Assembly: GCA_026770575.1 (NCBI GenBank)
Contig: MU657321.1
Location: 33,415 to 49,792, forward strand
DNA from: Pelagophyceae sp. CCMP2097
Taxonomy: Eukaryota > Sar > Pelagophyceae
DNA: 16,378 bases
Reading direction: 5' to 3'
Below the pieces are notes generated by a model, which was not told where the DNA came from, searched no databases, and worked only from the letters and a program-made list of their open reading frames with translations. The translations under genes were made by a program, and so were the position numbers. Numbering within the stretch: position 1 is the stretch's first letter; the number at the start of each line of letters is the position of its first letter. Shown piece by piece: positions 7,525 to 15,327 of this stretch.

Positions 7525-8226
7525 ATGGCGACGCCGTCATCACCTGATCTGACGCCTTTGCCACCGCTCCCGACGAGCCCGCCGCAGACGCCGCGCAAAC
7601 TTGAATTTGGCCGCCTGTCGAAGTATGACACGCTCGAGAAGAACTTTCAGCACGTGGTGTCGGCCGTTAACCCCTTCGACCCTATCGGCGACGTGGACAG
7701 AGACGCACGCGACTTGGCGCGCCTCTTGCAGGACATTGCCGACAACACGTCCGCATTCGCTGACAAAATGGGCCACTTCCGTTTTGTAGCTTCGGACTCG
7801 GGCACGTCGCAGCTACTTATGCGAGTTCTACGCCAAGTGATGAAGGGCGCCGCGCGCCACGCCGTCGACGCCGCAACGGATGCGCCGACGGCCCTCGCGG
7901 AGCTCAACATGCGCTACAAGGGAGAAGCGCCTTCCAAGAAGCTATACAACCTCAGCGTCTCGAACTTCAAGTCGCACCACGACCTGCACTCCGAGCACAT
8001 TTACCTCGCCGGCATCGCGCAACCGTCTGCTGACGACGCGCGCAACACTTTTGTCGACACAATTTCGCCGGAAAGGGCTGGTTCAGCGTACAAGTCCCTG
8101 CATCTTCGCTGGACGCTCGACAAGACGATTCCGCTGATTATGTACCTGGACCGCCGACGCTGGCTCGTTTGGCGGACGGCTCCGACGGCCGTCCGGACGC
8201 TCCGACGGACTTTACGACGGCTCTGA
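7525..8226 (+). CDS. Gag-like ORF of the retroelement
   Basis: ATG 7525 follows the LTR by 49 bp. The first 210 or so residues form a coherent protein: a Pro/Thr-rich start (PDLTPLPPLPTSPPQTPRKL) and then a helical region (LEKNFQHVVSAVNPF, LLMRVLRQVMKGAARHAVDA, KKLYNLSVSNFKSHHDLHS). I do not recognise a specific motif; the call rests on position after the primer site and on size, and no CCHC zinc knuckle is visible. The last part, from about 8165, runs into the GACGGC minisatellite and ends by chance at 8226, so the native C-terminus has probably been lost. Base composition is like that of the pol region downstream. Confidence 0.5.
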   Translation: MATPSSPDLTPLPPLPTSPPQTPRKLEFGRLSKYDTLEKNFQHVVSAVNPFDPIGDVDRDARDLARLLQDIADNTSAFADKMGHFRFVASDSGTSQLLMRVLRQVMKGAARHAVDAATDAPTALAELNMRYKGEAPSKKLYNLSVSNFKSHHDLHSEHIYLAGIAQPSADDARNTFVDTISPERAGSAYKSLHLRWTLDKTIPLIMYLDRRRWLVWRTAPTAVRTLRRTLRRL

Positions 8227-9172
8227 TGACCGTGCAGACGGTTTTTCCGACGGCCTTTCCGACGGCCTTGCGGGCGGCTCCGACGGCCGTGGGGACGGCT
8301 CCGATGGCCTTGCCGACGGCCATGCCGACGGCCGTGCCGACGGCCGTGCCGACGGCCGTGCCGACGGCCGTGCCGACGGCCGTGCCGACGGCCGTGCCGA
8401 CGGTCTTGCGGGCGGCTCCGACGGATTTCCCGACGGCTCCGATGACCGTGCAGACAGCCTTTCCGACGGCCTTTCCGACGGCCTTGCGGACGGCTCCGAC
8501 GGCCGTGCAGACGGCCTTTCCGACGGCCGTGCCGACGGCCTTGCGGGCAGCTCCGACGGACTTTCAGACGGCTCCGACGACCGTGCAGACGGCCTTTCCA
8601 ACTGTCTTTCCGACGGCCTTTCGGGCGGCTGCGACGGCCGTGCGGACGGCTCCGACGGACTTTCCGACGGCCTTTCCGACGGCCGTGCCGACGGCCTTGC
8701 GGATAGATCCGACGGACTTTCCGACGGCTCCGACGACCGTGCATACGGCCTTTCCGACGGCCTTGCGGACGGCTCCGACGGCCTTTCCGACGGCCTTTCC
8801 GACGTTTTTTTCCGACGGCCGTGCAGACGACTCCGACTGCCGTGCAGACGACCTTTTCGGCGGTCATGCCGACGGCCTTGCGGACAGCTCCGACGGACTT
8901 TCTGACGGCTCCGACGGCCTTTCCAACGGCCTTGCGGACGGCTCCGACGGCCGTGCGGACGGCTCTGACGGCTTTCCGACGGCTTTTCCGACGGCCGTGC
9001 CGACGGCCTTGCGGACGGCTCCGACGGACTTTCCAACGGCTCCGACGACCGTGCATACGGCCTTTCCGACGGCCTTGCGGACGGCTCCGACGGCCTTTCC
9101 GACGGCCCTTCCGACGGTTTTTCCGACGGCCGTGCCGACGGCCTTGCGGGCGGCTCCGAAGGCCTTGCCGAC
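8168..9172 (+). repeat. GACGGC minisatellite, array 1 (about 1 kb)
   Basis: It consists of GACGGC cores spaced mostly 9 or 12 bp apart (for example GACGGCCGTGCC repeated at about 8324-8400). Because stops cannot form from these units, long frames stay open on both strands: PTAVPTA and DGRADGLADG on plus, RPSARPSE and GRRHGRR on minus. None is taken as a gene. The frame that reads Asp-Gly repeats changes phase several times along the array, so the reading frame is not conserved. The first 44 bases closely match the end of array 2 (about 10312-10355). Confidence 0.9.
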
Positions 9173-9174
9173 GA

Positions 9175-9240
9175 TTTGCCGCAACGTCGCCACGCTCTTC
9201 GGGCACTTATTATTGCAAATTCAGAAGCGCATTTTTGCAC
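9175..9240 (+). pseudogene. Duplicate RNase H tail of the copia element
   Basis: TTTGCCGCAACGTCGCCA, then a GGGCACTTAT end and a TGCAAA(T/C)TCAGAAG(C/T) continuation, match 14810-14878, the end of pol and the start of its 3' untranslated region. The peptide CRNVATLFGHL parallels CRNVARLIGHL. The match starts exactly where array 1 stops. The rest of pol is absent here, so this is the 3' end of another, pol-less copy. Confidence 0.8.
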
Positions 9241-9525
9241 TCCAAATCGTTCTCTTTCTCTCAGAAGTGCAAAATGAATGCCTTCTAACTCGCTCTCTCA
9301 GAAGTGCAAAATGAATGCCTTCTAACTCGTTCTCTCAGAAGTGCACTTTTGCACTCCAACTCGTTCTCTCAGAAGTGTACTGTTGCACTCCAACTCGTTC
9401 TCTCAGAAGTGCGCTGTTACACTCCAACTCGTTCTCTCAGAAGTGCACTGTTACACTTCAACTCGTTCTCTCAGAAGTGCACTGTTACACTCCAACTCGT
9501 TCTCTCAGAAGTGCACTTTTGGCAC
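9222..9525 (+). repeat. 35-37-bp subterminal repeat array (8 units)
   Basis: CTCTCAGAAGTGC recurs about every 35-37 bp (near 9257, 9294, 9331, 9366, 9401, 9436, 9471, 9506), each unit containing CTCCAACTCGTT or a variant. Most units contain GTGCACTTTTGCAC or a similar short hairpin. The same unit, two to three times, follows pol at 14849-14940, which shows it belongs to the element's 3' untranslated region and has expanded here. Confidence 0.9.
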
Positions 9526-9648
9526 TTTTTATCTATTCAGTGCGCTGCCGCACTGTGTGCTCTACTGCACAAACTTCCTCTGTCGTCAATTTACGGCACT
9601 CCAGTCTTCAAACTGCTCATCTTAGCCCTACTCGCCGCGGTGGCGCAG

Positions 9649-10413
9649 ATGACGACGCGCTCGGCGCACGGCATCACGCCCCTCGTCGATTTGCGCGCCG
9701 ATGCGCCGTCTAACGGCATTGCCACGAGCACGACGCACGCCGGTATCGCGACCCACCTCGGGCCGGCCGCCTCCGGCGCCGTAGCCGCTCCGACGCACGC
9801 CGGCGTCGCCGCGACCCACCCCGGGCCGGCCGCCTCCAGCGCCGTCGCCGCTCCGACGCACGCCGGCATCGCCGCGACCCATTTCGGTCTCGCCGCTCCG
9901 ACGCACGCCGGTATCGACGCGACCCACCTTGAGCCGGCCGCCTCCGGCGCCGTCGCCGCTCCGACGCACGCCGGCATCGCCGCGACCCACCTCGGCCTCA
10001 CCGCTCCGATGCACGTCGGCATCGCCGCGACCCACCTCGAGCCGGCCTCCGACAGCCTTGTGGACGGCTCCGACGGCCGTGTAGACGGGTTTTCCGACGG
10101 CCGTGCCGACGGCCTTGTGGGCGGCTCCGACGGACTTTCCATCGGCTCCGACGACCGTGCAGACGGCCTTTCCGGCGGCTGTGTCGACGGCCTTGCGGAC
10201 GGCTCCGACGGACTTTCTGACGGCTCCGACGACCGTGCATACGGCCTTTCCGACGGCTCCGACGACCGTGCAGACTGTTTTTCCGACGGACTTTCCGACG
10301 GCCTTGCGGACGGCTCTGACGGCCGTGCGGACGCTCCGACGGACTTCACGACATGCTCCTATATACCCACGGCACCCCATTCCTGCACCGGCGGAGTCTC
10401 TGCAGACTCCTGA
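9649..10413 (+). CDS. Low-complexity repeat protein ORF, function unknown
   Basis: ATG 9649 opens 254 residues. Residues about 25-135 are repeats of THAGIAATH followed by (L/F/P)GPAASGAVAAP or the shorter LGLAAP, then an Asp-Gly-rich stretch encoded by array 2 (DGSDGLSDGSDDRADG), and an end SCTGGVSADS. The same frame is open upstream and reads VFKLLILALLAAVAQ just before the ATG, a signal-peptide-like segment without its own ATG. I do not recognise a family. All repeat units in 9733-10050 differ by multiples of three bases, which would fit coding selection, but composition alone could keep the frame open. Confidence 0.3.
   Translation: MTTRSAHGITPLVDLRADAPSNGIATSTTHAGIATHLGPAASGAVAAPTHAGVAATHPGPAASSAVAAPTHAGIAATHFGLAAPTHAGIDATHLEPAASGAVAAPTHAGIAATHLGLTAPMHVGIAATHLEPASDSLVDGSDGRVDGFSDGRADGLVGGSDGLSIGSDDRADGLSGGCVDGLADGSDGLSDGSDDRAYGLSDGSDDRADCFSDGLSDGLADGSDGRADAPTDFTTCSYIPTAPHSCTGGVSADS
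9733..10050 (+). repeat. ACGCACGCCGG 45/63-bp repeat array
   Basis: Units begin with CGCACGCCGG(C/T)(A/G)TCG and come in two lengths, about 60-63 bp and 45 bp, in the order 60, 63, 45, 63, 45 and a partial last unit. The short unit lacks the segment encoding ASGAVA. The last unit is directly followed by array 2. Confidence 0.85.
10051..10356 (+). repeat. GACGGC minisatellite, array 2 (about 0.3 kb)
   Basis: The same unit family as array 1. Here the Asp-Gly frame is continuous with the preceding repeat ORF. It ends in a unit nearly identical to the beginning of array 1 (CCGACGGACTTCACGAC here, CCGACGGACTTTACGAC there), which suggests the two arrays derive from one by unequal exchange or insertion. 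Confidence 0.88.
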
Positions 10414-10493
10414 GAAGCACGGTCAACACCCGGATCAAGGCAATTCTTGCGGCGGGGAGCAGAGCAGTCGCTTAGCCCAGTCCAAGTGCCAAG

Positions 10494-11028
10494 ATGTCGC
10501 CTTCCGTGGCCCGCGCACTGCAAGGCGCATAGGCTTTTAACGTCCCCGTCGCCGGGGCCTGGGGCGTGCTCTACGGCCTGCTGGTCGCGTTCAGCGTGGT
10601 GACGCTCGTCGAGCTGCTGTGAAAGAAGGCACCGGTGCAGTACCTCATCCGCCCAGATGACGGGTTCTTCTCGCACCGCGGCCAGTCAAAGTGGCCCACC
10701 CTCGCTTTGTCCAACTTCGCGAGTGGCATGGGCGCCTGGATCGTCTACGGCACCACGGAGCTCGGCGCCACGAGAGCAGTGTCCTGGTGGGGCGTCATTG
10801 GCTACTCGTCCGGCTCCGCGGTACCGGCCATTTTGCTCATCTGGCTCGGCCCGATCATCAAGAAGCGCGTGGACGCCGATGAAAAGCTGCAGCTCGGCGG
10901 GTTCTCCGCGACGGACTTTGCCCTGAAGAGATACGGCCGGGTGATGCACCTGCACGTCTGCTGCATCTCCTGCTTCTTCATGTACATCTACATGGTCGCC
11001 GAATTGACGACAATAAGCAACGTCTACG
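10494..11028 (+). pseudogene. Sodium:solute (DUR3-like urea) symporter, 5' fragment
   Basis: From ATG 10494 one frame encodes an N-terminal membrane segment (VPVAGAWGVLYGLLVAF), then FASGMGAWIVYGTTELGA, WWGVIGYSSGSAVPAILLIW and DFALKRYGRVMHLHVC, up to MVAELTTISNVY. This fits the start of SSS-family transporters of the DUR3 (urea) type, normally 600-700 residues with about 15 helices. Stops TAG (10530-10532) and TGA (10620-10622) interrupt it in the same frame, and homology ends at about 11028, where retroelement sequence begins. It is therefore a truncated gene copy of about 180 codons, apparently captured by or inserted in the retroelement. No intron is evident inside it. The substrate assignment is by family resemblance only. 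Confidence 0.7.
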
Positions 11029-11029
11029 C

Positions 11030-11136
11030 AAAGGCGGCTCTGCGTCCGACGTCGGAGTTTTAACGTCGAAAGGCGGCTCTGCGACGGTATCGTCGGTCGA
11101 CGGCCGAGTTTTAACGTCGAAGGGCGGCTCTGCGTC
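11030..11136 (+). repeat. GGCGGCTCTGCG tandem units at the capture junction
   Basis: Three units start AAAGGCGGCTCTGCG or AAGGGCGGCTCTGCG at 11030, 11069 and 11120; the first two end GAGTTTTAACGTCG. In the pol frame they read KGGSAS...VLTS. They begin exactly where symporter homology ends. The frame continues for about 30 codons to a TAG at about 11211. Confidence 0.75.
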
Positions 11137-11299
11137 GAACATTGCTTCGACTGAAATCACTGCGGGAAATTCCGAGTCTAGCTGGTTTTCAAGCTGTGGG
11201 CGCCGCTCATAGGCTACGACGGCAGTAAAAACTGCGATGTCTTTATTCGGCTGAGCCTTCACGGTCACGTCCACATGCAGTATACGACCAGGCATTGGC

Positions 11300-11986
11300 C
11301 CGTCTTTTGAAGATGCGGCTGCGATTGCACGCGTAGCACAAGAAGTCGGAGATGAAGTCGAGTTATGGACAGTCGACTCTGCTGCAGACTTTCATATTCG
11401 GCCAGACCCTAGTAAAATGGTCGAATCGAAACAGTACCACGACCGCAATGCGTATTTTCCGGCAAAGTTTGCCGTAGCTGACGACACTGCTCACACGGTT
11501 TTGGAAATTCGCACGGAATTTGCTTCGGTGGATACATTAAACGGAGCAGTTGACATCGACATAACATCCTGTATCGTGCCAAACATTCGGCACAAACTGT
11601 TGGCAGTGGCACAGCTCGAGGAACATGGTGTATCTTTTCACTCCGGTTTGGATGCACACCTGCGTATGGCGGATGGAAAATGCGCACCTTTACTTCGCGT
11701 CGGACGGGCGTATGTGCTAAAGGTTCAGCGTCGGAGATCGCAGCCGGTTTTAACACCGGCAATCGATTTGAATCTGGACCGGGCGATACGCACATCACGA
11801 TTACCACTTGTTTTGTCGGCAGCTGCGACTATTTCGCTTGTCATTTCAAACGCGCTGGGCTCCTTTACGCCGATTACGGCGCCGGGGGCGGTGTCAGGGG
11901 GTGCGGCGTCTGCTAACAGCGCCGTCCGAATGCGGTCGGTTATGCCATTTGCACAAGCTGGTGCCCCGCTTCTGATGACAGGGTGA
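11300..11986 (+). pseudogene. Copia protease and gag-pre-integrase region
   Basis: The frame reads AAAIARVAQEVGDEVELWTV, then DSAADFHIRPD. This is the aspartic protease site of copia polyproteins (usual form WxxDSGAS.HM), with Ala in place of Gly. ITSCIVPNIRHKLLAVAQLE and HGVSFHSG follow, the usual VPxLxxNLLSVxQL element. The frame is open from about 11255 (after a TGA) to a TGA at 11984-11986, just before the zinc-binding part of integrase, which continues in the same frame. A single point change would explain the stop. No separate start codon is expected, since copia pol is normally part of one polyprotein with gag. Confidence 0.75.
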
Positions 11987-13288
11987 AAACTGAACGAGCA
12001 CCGATCGCACCTTATATTCGGACACGCGCCGGATCAACGATTCGATAACTGCCTATTGCGGCTCGACTTACCGGCAGTGGAACATGACGTCGAAGACGGA
12101 CCGTGGCAGTGCCACAAACTCGGCCGAATGAAGTACAAGCCGACTTTTACGTTCTCGCATACGACGAAGAACCGTCCGCCGGGCACGGTCGTCGAGTTTG
12201 ATCTTCAGGGGCCGTTTGCGTGCACAACCATGGGAAACGCAAGGTATGCCGGTGACTTTGTTTTTCGTAATCCGCCCGCGGTTTACTCGGTACTTCTTGC
12301 GTCAAAAGCGGATGCGGCCTACGAAGTCGCGGCGTTTGCGGCGCACGCGCGCATGATGGGTTTTCCCGTTAGCACGATTCGTACGGACATGGCTCCGGAC
12401 CTTATTGGGAGCAAGTTTGCAGAGGCTGCGGCGCGCGTCGGTCTCGCATCCGAATTTCTCTCGCCCGAGAAGCACATGACGGGAGAGTCTGGACACTTAC
12501 GCATGGCTGACCTCACGCGGTCCAACAACACGCTCGTAGATGGCACTCTCAGTGCATCTTTCTGGGGTTATTCCTACTTTTATGCAACGGCGCAGGTAAA
12601 TTTGACGGGTGGATACCTACGTGCAATGGGGCAGGGGGGACATGACTGTAGCGCGTTTGCACGATACGGCAGCATTATTGCGTACCGTGTTATGGAAAAC
12701 AAGATGTTCAATCGCGCCCACCTCGGCATTTATCTCGGCGCCTGTACGCCGGCTGACCCGGGCGCTGTGTACGTCGTACCACTTCCGAAAAAGGGCAAGA
12801 TCCAGAGCAATCTTCTTCTTGTGAGGACGTCGTCCTCGATGTGTTTTATAGCCGCTCCAGGGGAGCACGTCGATAAAATCACCATCGAGACTGCGCTACG
12901 AGACGTGTCGAGAGCAGAAATCGAGGTGCCCTTCCAAAGCGGCCTCTTCGTGGCAGATTCTACACCGATCCCTCTTCTCGACGAGGCCCACGGTATTATG
13001 GGCTTGTTCTCTGTGCAAGGCGCTAAGAACGCAGCTGTGATATCCACGAAAGCTTGGTGCTCTCGTGATCGATCTGTCGTTTGTATGACGTTGGCGATGC
13101 TTCCGGAAGAGGCACATCTCGACGCCGAGACGATGCCAAGTGCTTTGGTCGTGCCTACAGACTCTAGTGATCCCAAGGACCTAAAGAAGGCGCTGTCGGG
13201 TCCGGACGGCGACGCTTGGTTTCAGGCGTGCGACAAGGAGTACACTGCTCTGCTGAAGACGTACGGCGCGCTCGAGGTCGCCCGATGA
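11987..13288 (+). pseudogene. Copia integrase region and start of reverse transcriptase
   Basis: HLIFGHAPDQRF corresponds to the H-x4-H of the integrase zinc domain; of its two cysteines only one (WQCHKLGRM) is clear. The catalytic core shows Asp in VVEFDLQGPF, Asp in TIRTDMAPDL and a candidate Glu in KHMTGESG, then FWGYSYFYATAQVN where copia integrases have their WxxA...YxxN segment. The usual NGVAER motif is not recognisable. The region ends with ALSGPDGDAWFQACDKEYTA, the beginning of the copia reverse transcriptase. The frame breaks at a TGA at 13286-13288, and the next part is in another frame, so at least one frameshift lies between 13288 and 13393. The sequence is strongly diverged from plant and animal copia. 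Confidence 0.75.
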
Positions 13289-14163
13289 TGCGACGTGGAT
13301 CCCTTGGCAAAGATTCATCGCATGGTCGTCACTTTTAAAGCGCGCCGAGATGACCGAAAAAAATCCGTACCTCAGTCGATGGTTCGACTATAGTGGCAAG
13401 CGACCTAGCATTATGCTGCGCAGAGGAGCAGGAGGGTCTACTCGTCATGGATATGACACCGCGCTATGCTTCGCCTGCGGCGGATTTGAACTGTGTTTTC
13501 CTTTTCATTATGCTTACGGTCGCTTTTGGGCACACGGCGCCGGGCTGTAGCGCCTGCGGTGATTCGGTGTCAGCTTACTTACAGGGCGATGCGCTGGAGC
13601 AGTCAATGTGGGTCTTGATGCGCCCTGCTTTTGGGTTCTCGAGATATCTTGACCGCAAATTTCACGGCAAGCCGCCTTTTCAGGCTCATGACGTATTCTT
13701 CAACGTTATTAAGCCGGTTTATGGACACCCCATATCAGGTATGTGGTGGTTCGAGGCATTTGTTCCGTTTCTCACGAAGGAACTTGGTTTTGTGCGGTCG
13801 GATTATCCTCCGTGCTTTCTTTATCGCTCCGAGGTTGATGTCAAGCCGACTATATTGCTTTCAATAGTCGACGACTGCCCGATCTCTAGTGATGCACATC
13901 ATGTTCAGGCTGTGCGCGAGCGGCTGTCGGCGCGTTTTGACATGACATGACAAGACACGATTTCGGACATTGCTGCGATCGAAGTATTTTACTCGGAGGA
14001 TGGCTTTATTTCACTCAGTCAGGAACGGGCTCTGGTTTCGTTTCTTAAATCGGTCGGTTATAATGAAGTTACGGCCATCCCGGAGACTCCACTTCCCGCA
14101 AAATGGTCGATTGATCCGGACGCAGCTTATCCTAGTTCGGCCGGCGGCTCTCCTCCACGGCCT
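13289..14163 (+). pseudogene. Copia reverse transcriptase (RVT_2)
   Basis: In the frame from 13393, GDSVSAYLQGDALEQSMWVL followed by MRPAFGF corresponds to the DVKTAFLNGxLxExxYMxQPxGF motif, VIKPVYGHPISGMWWFEAFV to KALYGLKQxPRxW, GFVRSDYPPCFLY to GFxxSxxDxCLY, and LLSIVDDCPISS to the YVDD catalytic box. The catalytic aspartates are kept while surrounding residues have changed. A TGA at 13948-13950 interrupts it; the same frame continues as IEVFYSEDGFISLSQE, the next family motif. The segment 13289-13392 holds the frameshift and two further stops in the expected frame. Confidence 0.8.
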
Positions 14164-14847
14164 TTGGACCCACTGAAGACACTTGGATCTCTTCAGTATT
14201 TGCGCGCATGCTTTCCACAGATTGCATTGTCAGTGCACTCGCTGCTCACGGCCGTCAAGGTATGGGCACCGGCGCATGCACGCGCTCTTGTACAGACGAT
14301 TCGCTTCCTCGTTGGTGTACGTAATCAGCGCATCACTTTTTCGTCGAGGTTCAAAGGCCGTTTTGAGATTACTGCATATGCGGACGAGACACTCGCAAGC
14401 GAGCTGGCTGTGGGAGCACGCGGACTGGCGTTGTCACGCACGGGAGGAGTAATTTTTGTAAACGGCGCCAAGGTCTTTGATGTGAGCCGCCGCCAGACGT
14501 CGACAGCTTTTGACACTTATATGTCATGCCTGACTGCAATGGCACATTTGGTTAAAGCGATTAAGGCTGTTCGCTCACCTATTACACAAGTCACGGGTGA
14601 GACTCTTCCGCCGACGGTTCTTTGGGCCGACAACCGCACGGCGCTCAAGACGATTCGCAAGCGCATTCTTGGCCCGAATGTACGGCACCTCCGCATTTCT
14701 CTCAACCTACTCATCGCCAGCGTTGATAACAAAGACGTCGATTGCCGCTGGGCTAACTACTCTGACAACGTCGCTGACATTTACTGTTTAGCGGGAGCAA
14801 CCGATCACTTTTGCCGCAACGTCGCCAGACTTATCGGGCACTTATAA
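14164..14847 (+). pseudogene. Copia RNase H region
   Basis: An open frame of 227 codons that continues the reverse transcriptase frame. LGSLQYLRACFPQIALSVHS matches GSLxYLxxTRPDIAxAVxxLS; AYADETLASE matches the YxDADWA acid; RRQTSTAFDTYMSC stands for KQxxVAxSSTEAEY with Asp where Glu is usual; PPTVLWADNRTAL matches the third acid; ILGPNVRHLRISL replaces NPxxHxRTKHIDI. It ends CRNVARLIGHL and TAA. The final 11 codons are duplicated at 9175. Confidence 0.85.
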
Positions 14848-14848
14848 G

Positions 14849-14945
14849 TGCAAACTCAGAAGTACATTTTTTTGCACTCCAACCCGTTCTCTCAGAATTG
14901 CACTTTTGCACTCCAACTCGTTCTCTCAGAAGTGCACTGCTGCTA
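14849..14945 (+). repeat. 3' untranslated repeat units of the element
   Basis: Two to three copies of the 35-37-bp unit with CTCTCAGAA and GTGCAC hairpins, directly after the RNase H stop. The same units form an eight-unit array at 9222-9525. Confidence 0.85.
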
Positions 14946-14973
14946 CTTCATTCCGTTTTCTCCGTTTCACTTA

Positions 14974-14983
14974 GACGGGGGAG
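14974..14983 (+). other. Candidate polypurine tract
   Basis: GACGGGGGAG lies two bases before the 3' LTR start TGGATCC. Such a purine run primes plus-strand synthesis in LTR elements. Its position supports 14986 as the LTR edge. Confidence 0.6.
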
Positions 14984-14985
14984 CG

Positions 14986-15084
14986 TGGATCCTCACGGGC
15001 ATTTAGCCAACGGACCGATCCTTTCCGGGATGTCCGTCTCATTCTAACTCGCCTCGTATATAATCAAGTCAGTGGCTATCTCTG
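14986..15084 (+). repeat. 3' LTR (99 bp)
   Basis: Direct repeat of 7399-7475 with 22 extra bases (about 15049-15070) that include TATATAAT at 15057-15064, a likely LTR promoter element. The SINE-like copy begins at the next base. Confidence 0.65.
15057..15064 (+). promoter_or_regulatory. TATA-like box in the 3' LTR
   Basis: TATATAAT inside the LTR, in the 22-bp segment missing from the 5' LTR. It is in the position expected of an LTR promoter; no transcript start can be seen from sequence. Confidence 0.35.
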
Positions 15085-15227
15085 AATCCCATTGCTATGC
15101 CCACGTTAATAATTAAAAATCATTTAAACTAATCGCATAATTTGCGGCCGACCAGATTCGAACCCGCGACCACCTTCTTCTTCTATGATGATTCCAATGA
15201 GGCTCCTGCTCGACCTCTATTCCCATA
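15085..15227 (-). repeat. tRNA-like SINE copy, right
   Basis: Reverse-strand copy of 1-208. On the minus strand it has the same order: GAGGTCGAGCAGGAGCCTCA, box B GGGTTCGAATCTGGTCGGCC, then GCGATTAGTTTAAAT and GTGGGCATAGCAATGGGATT at its end. It lacks the A-rich expansion of the left copy. It abuts the 3' LTR directly, so one of the two elements was inserted at the edge of the other. Confidence 0.65.
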
Positions 15228-15327
15228 ACGATCGTATCAACCGCCAATCTCTGAATCGGTCATGCGCCGCGGCGTCGCCAGCGTTTCTTTAAAAGCCCTT
15301 CGCCCCTCAAAAAAATGGATGCACTTG

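Larger units (their letters stand above)
7399..15084 (+). mobile_element. Composite decayed Ty1/copia LTR retroelement
   Basis: It is bounded by direct repeats (7399-7475 and 14986-15084), begins with a tRNA-like primer site and gag-like ORF, and ends with RNase H, a 3' untranslated repeat and a polypurine tract. The domain order protease, integrase, reverse transcriptase, RNase H is that of Ty1/copia. The 3 kb between gag and protease (about 8165-11030) holds minisatellites, a second copy of the element's tail and a symporter gene fragment, so this is either one element that acquired foreign DNA or two elements fused by recombination. No 5-bp target duplication is visible at the outer edges (TGCCG against AATCC), which favours rearrangement or decay. 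Pol has at least three stops and one frameshift. Confidence 0.75.

Noticed and set aside
8001..9206. Minus-strand 401-codon Arg-rich frame and a 342-codon RPSARPSE frame across the minisatellite
   Set aside because: They are reverse readings of the GACGGC array, which cannot form stops in most frames. They have no protein-like features outside the repeat.
8169..9314. Plus-strand PTAVPTA frame of 381 codons
   Set aside because: The start is a TTG; composition is wholly repeat-driven, it switches between two repeat readings, and it runs into the 3' untranslated repeat units.
9175..9525. A second complete LTR element starting or ending here
   Set aside because: Only the RNase H tail and the 3' repeat units are present; no LTR-like sequence or polypurine tract follows before the THAG repeats.
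10978..11295. Minus-strand frame with AEPPFDVKT repeats
   Set aside because: Antisense of the GGCGGCTCTGCG tandem units. The plus-strand pol frame explains the region better.
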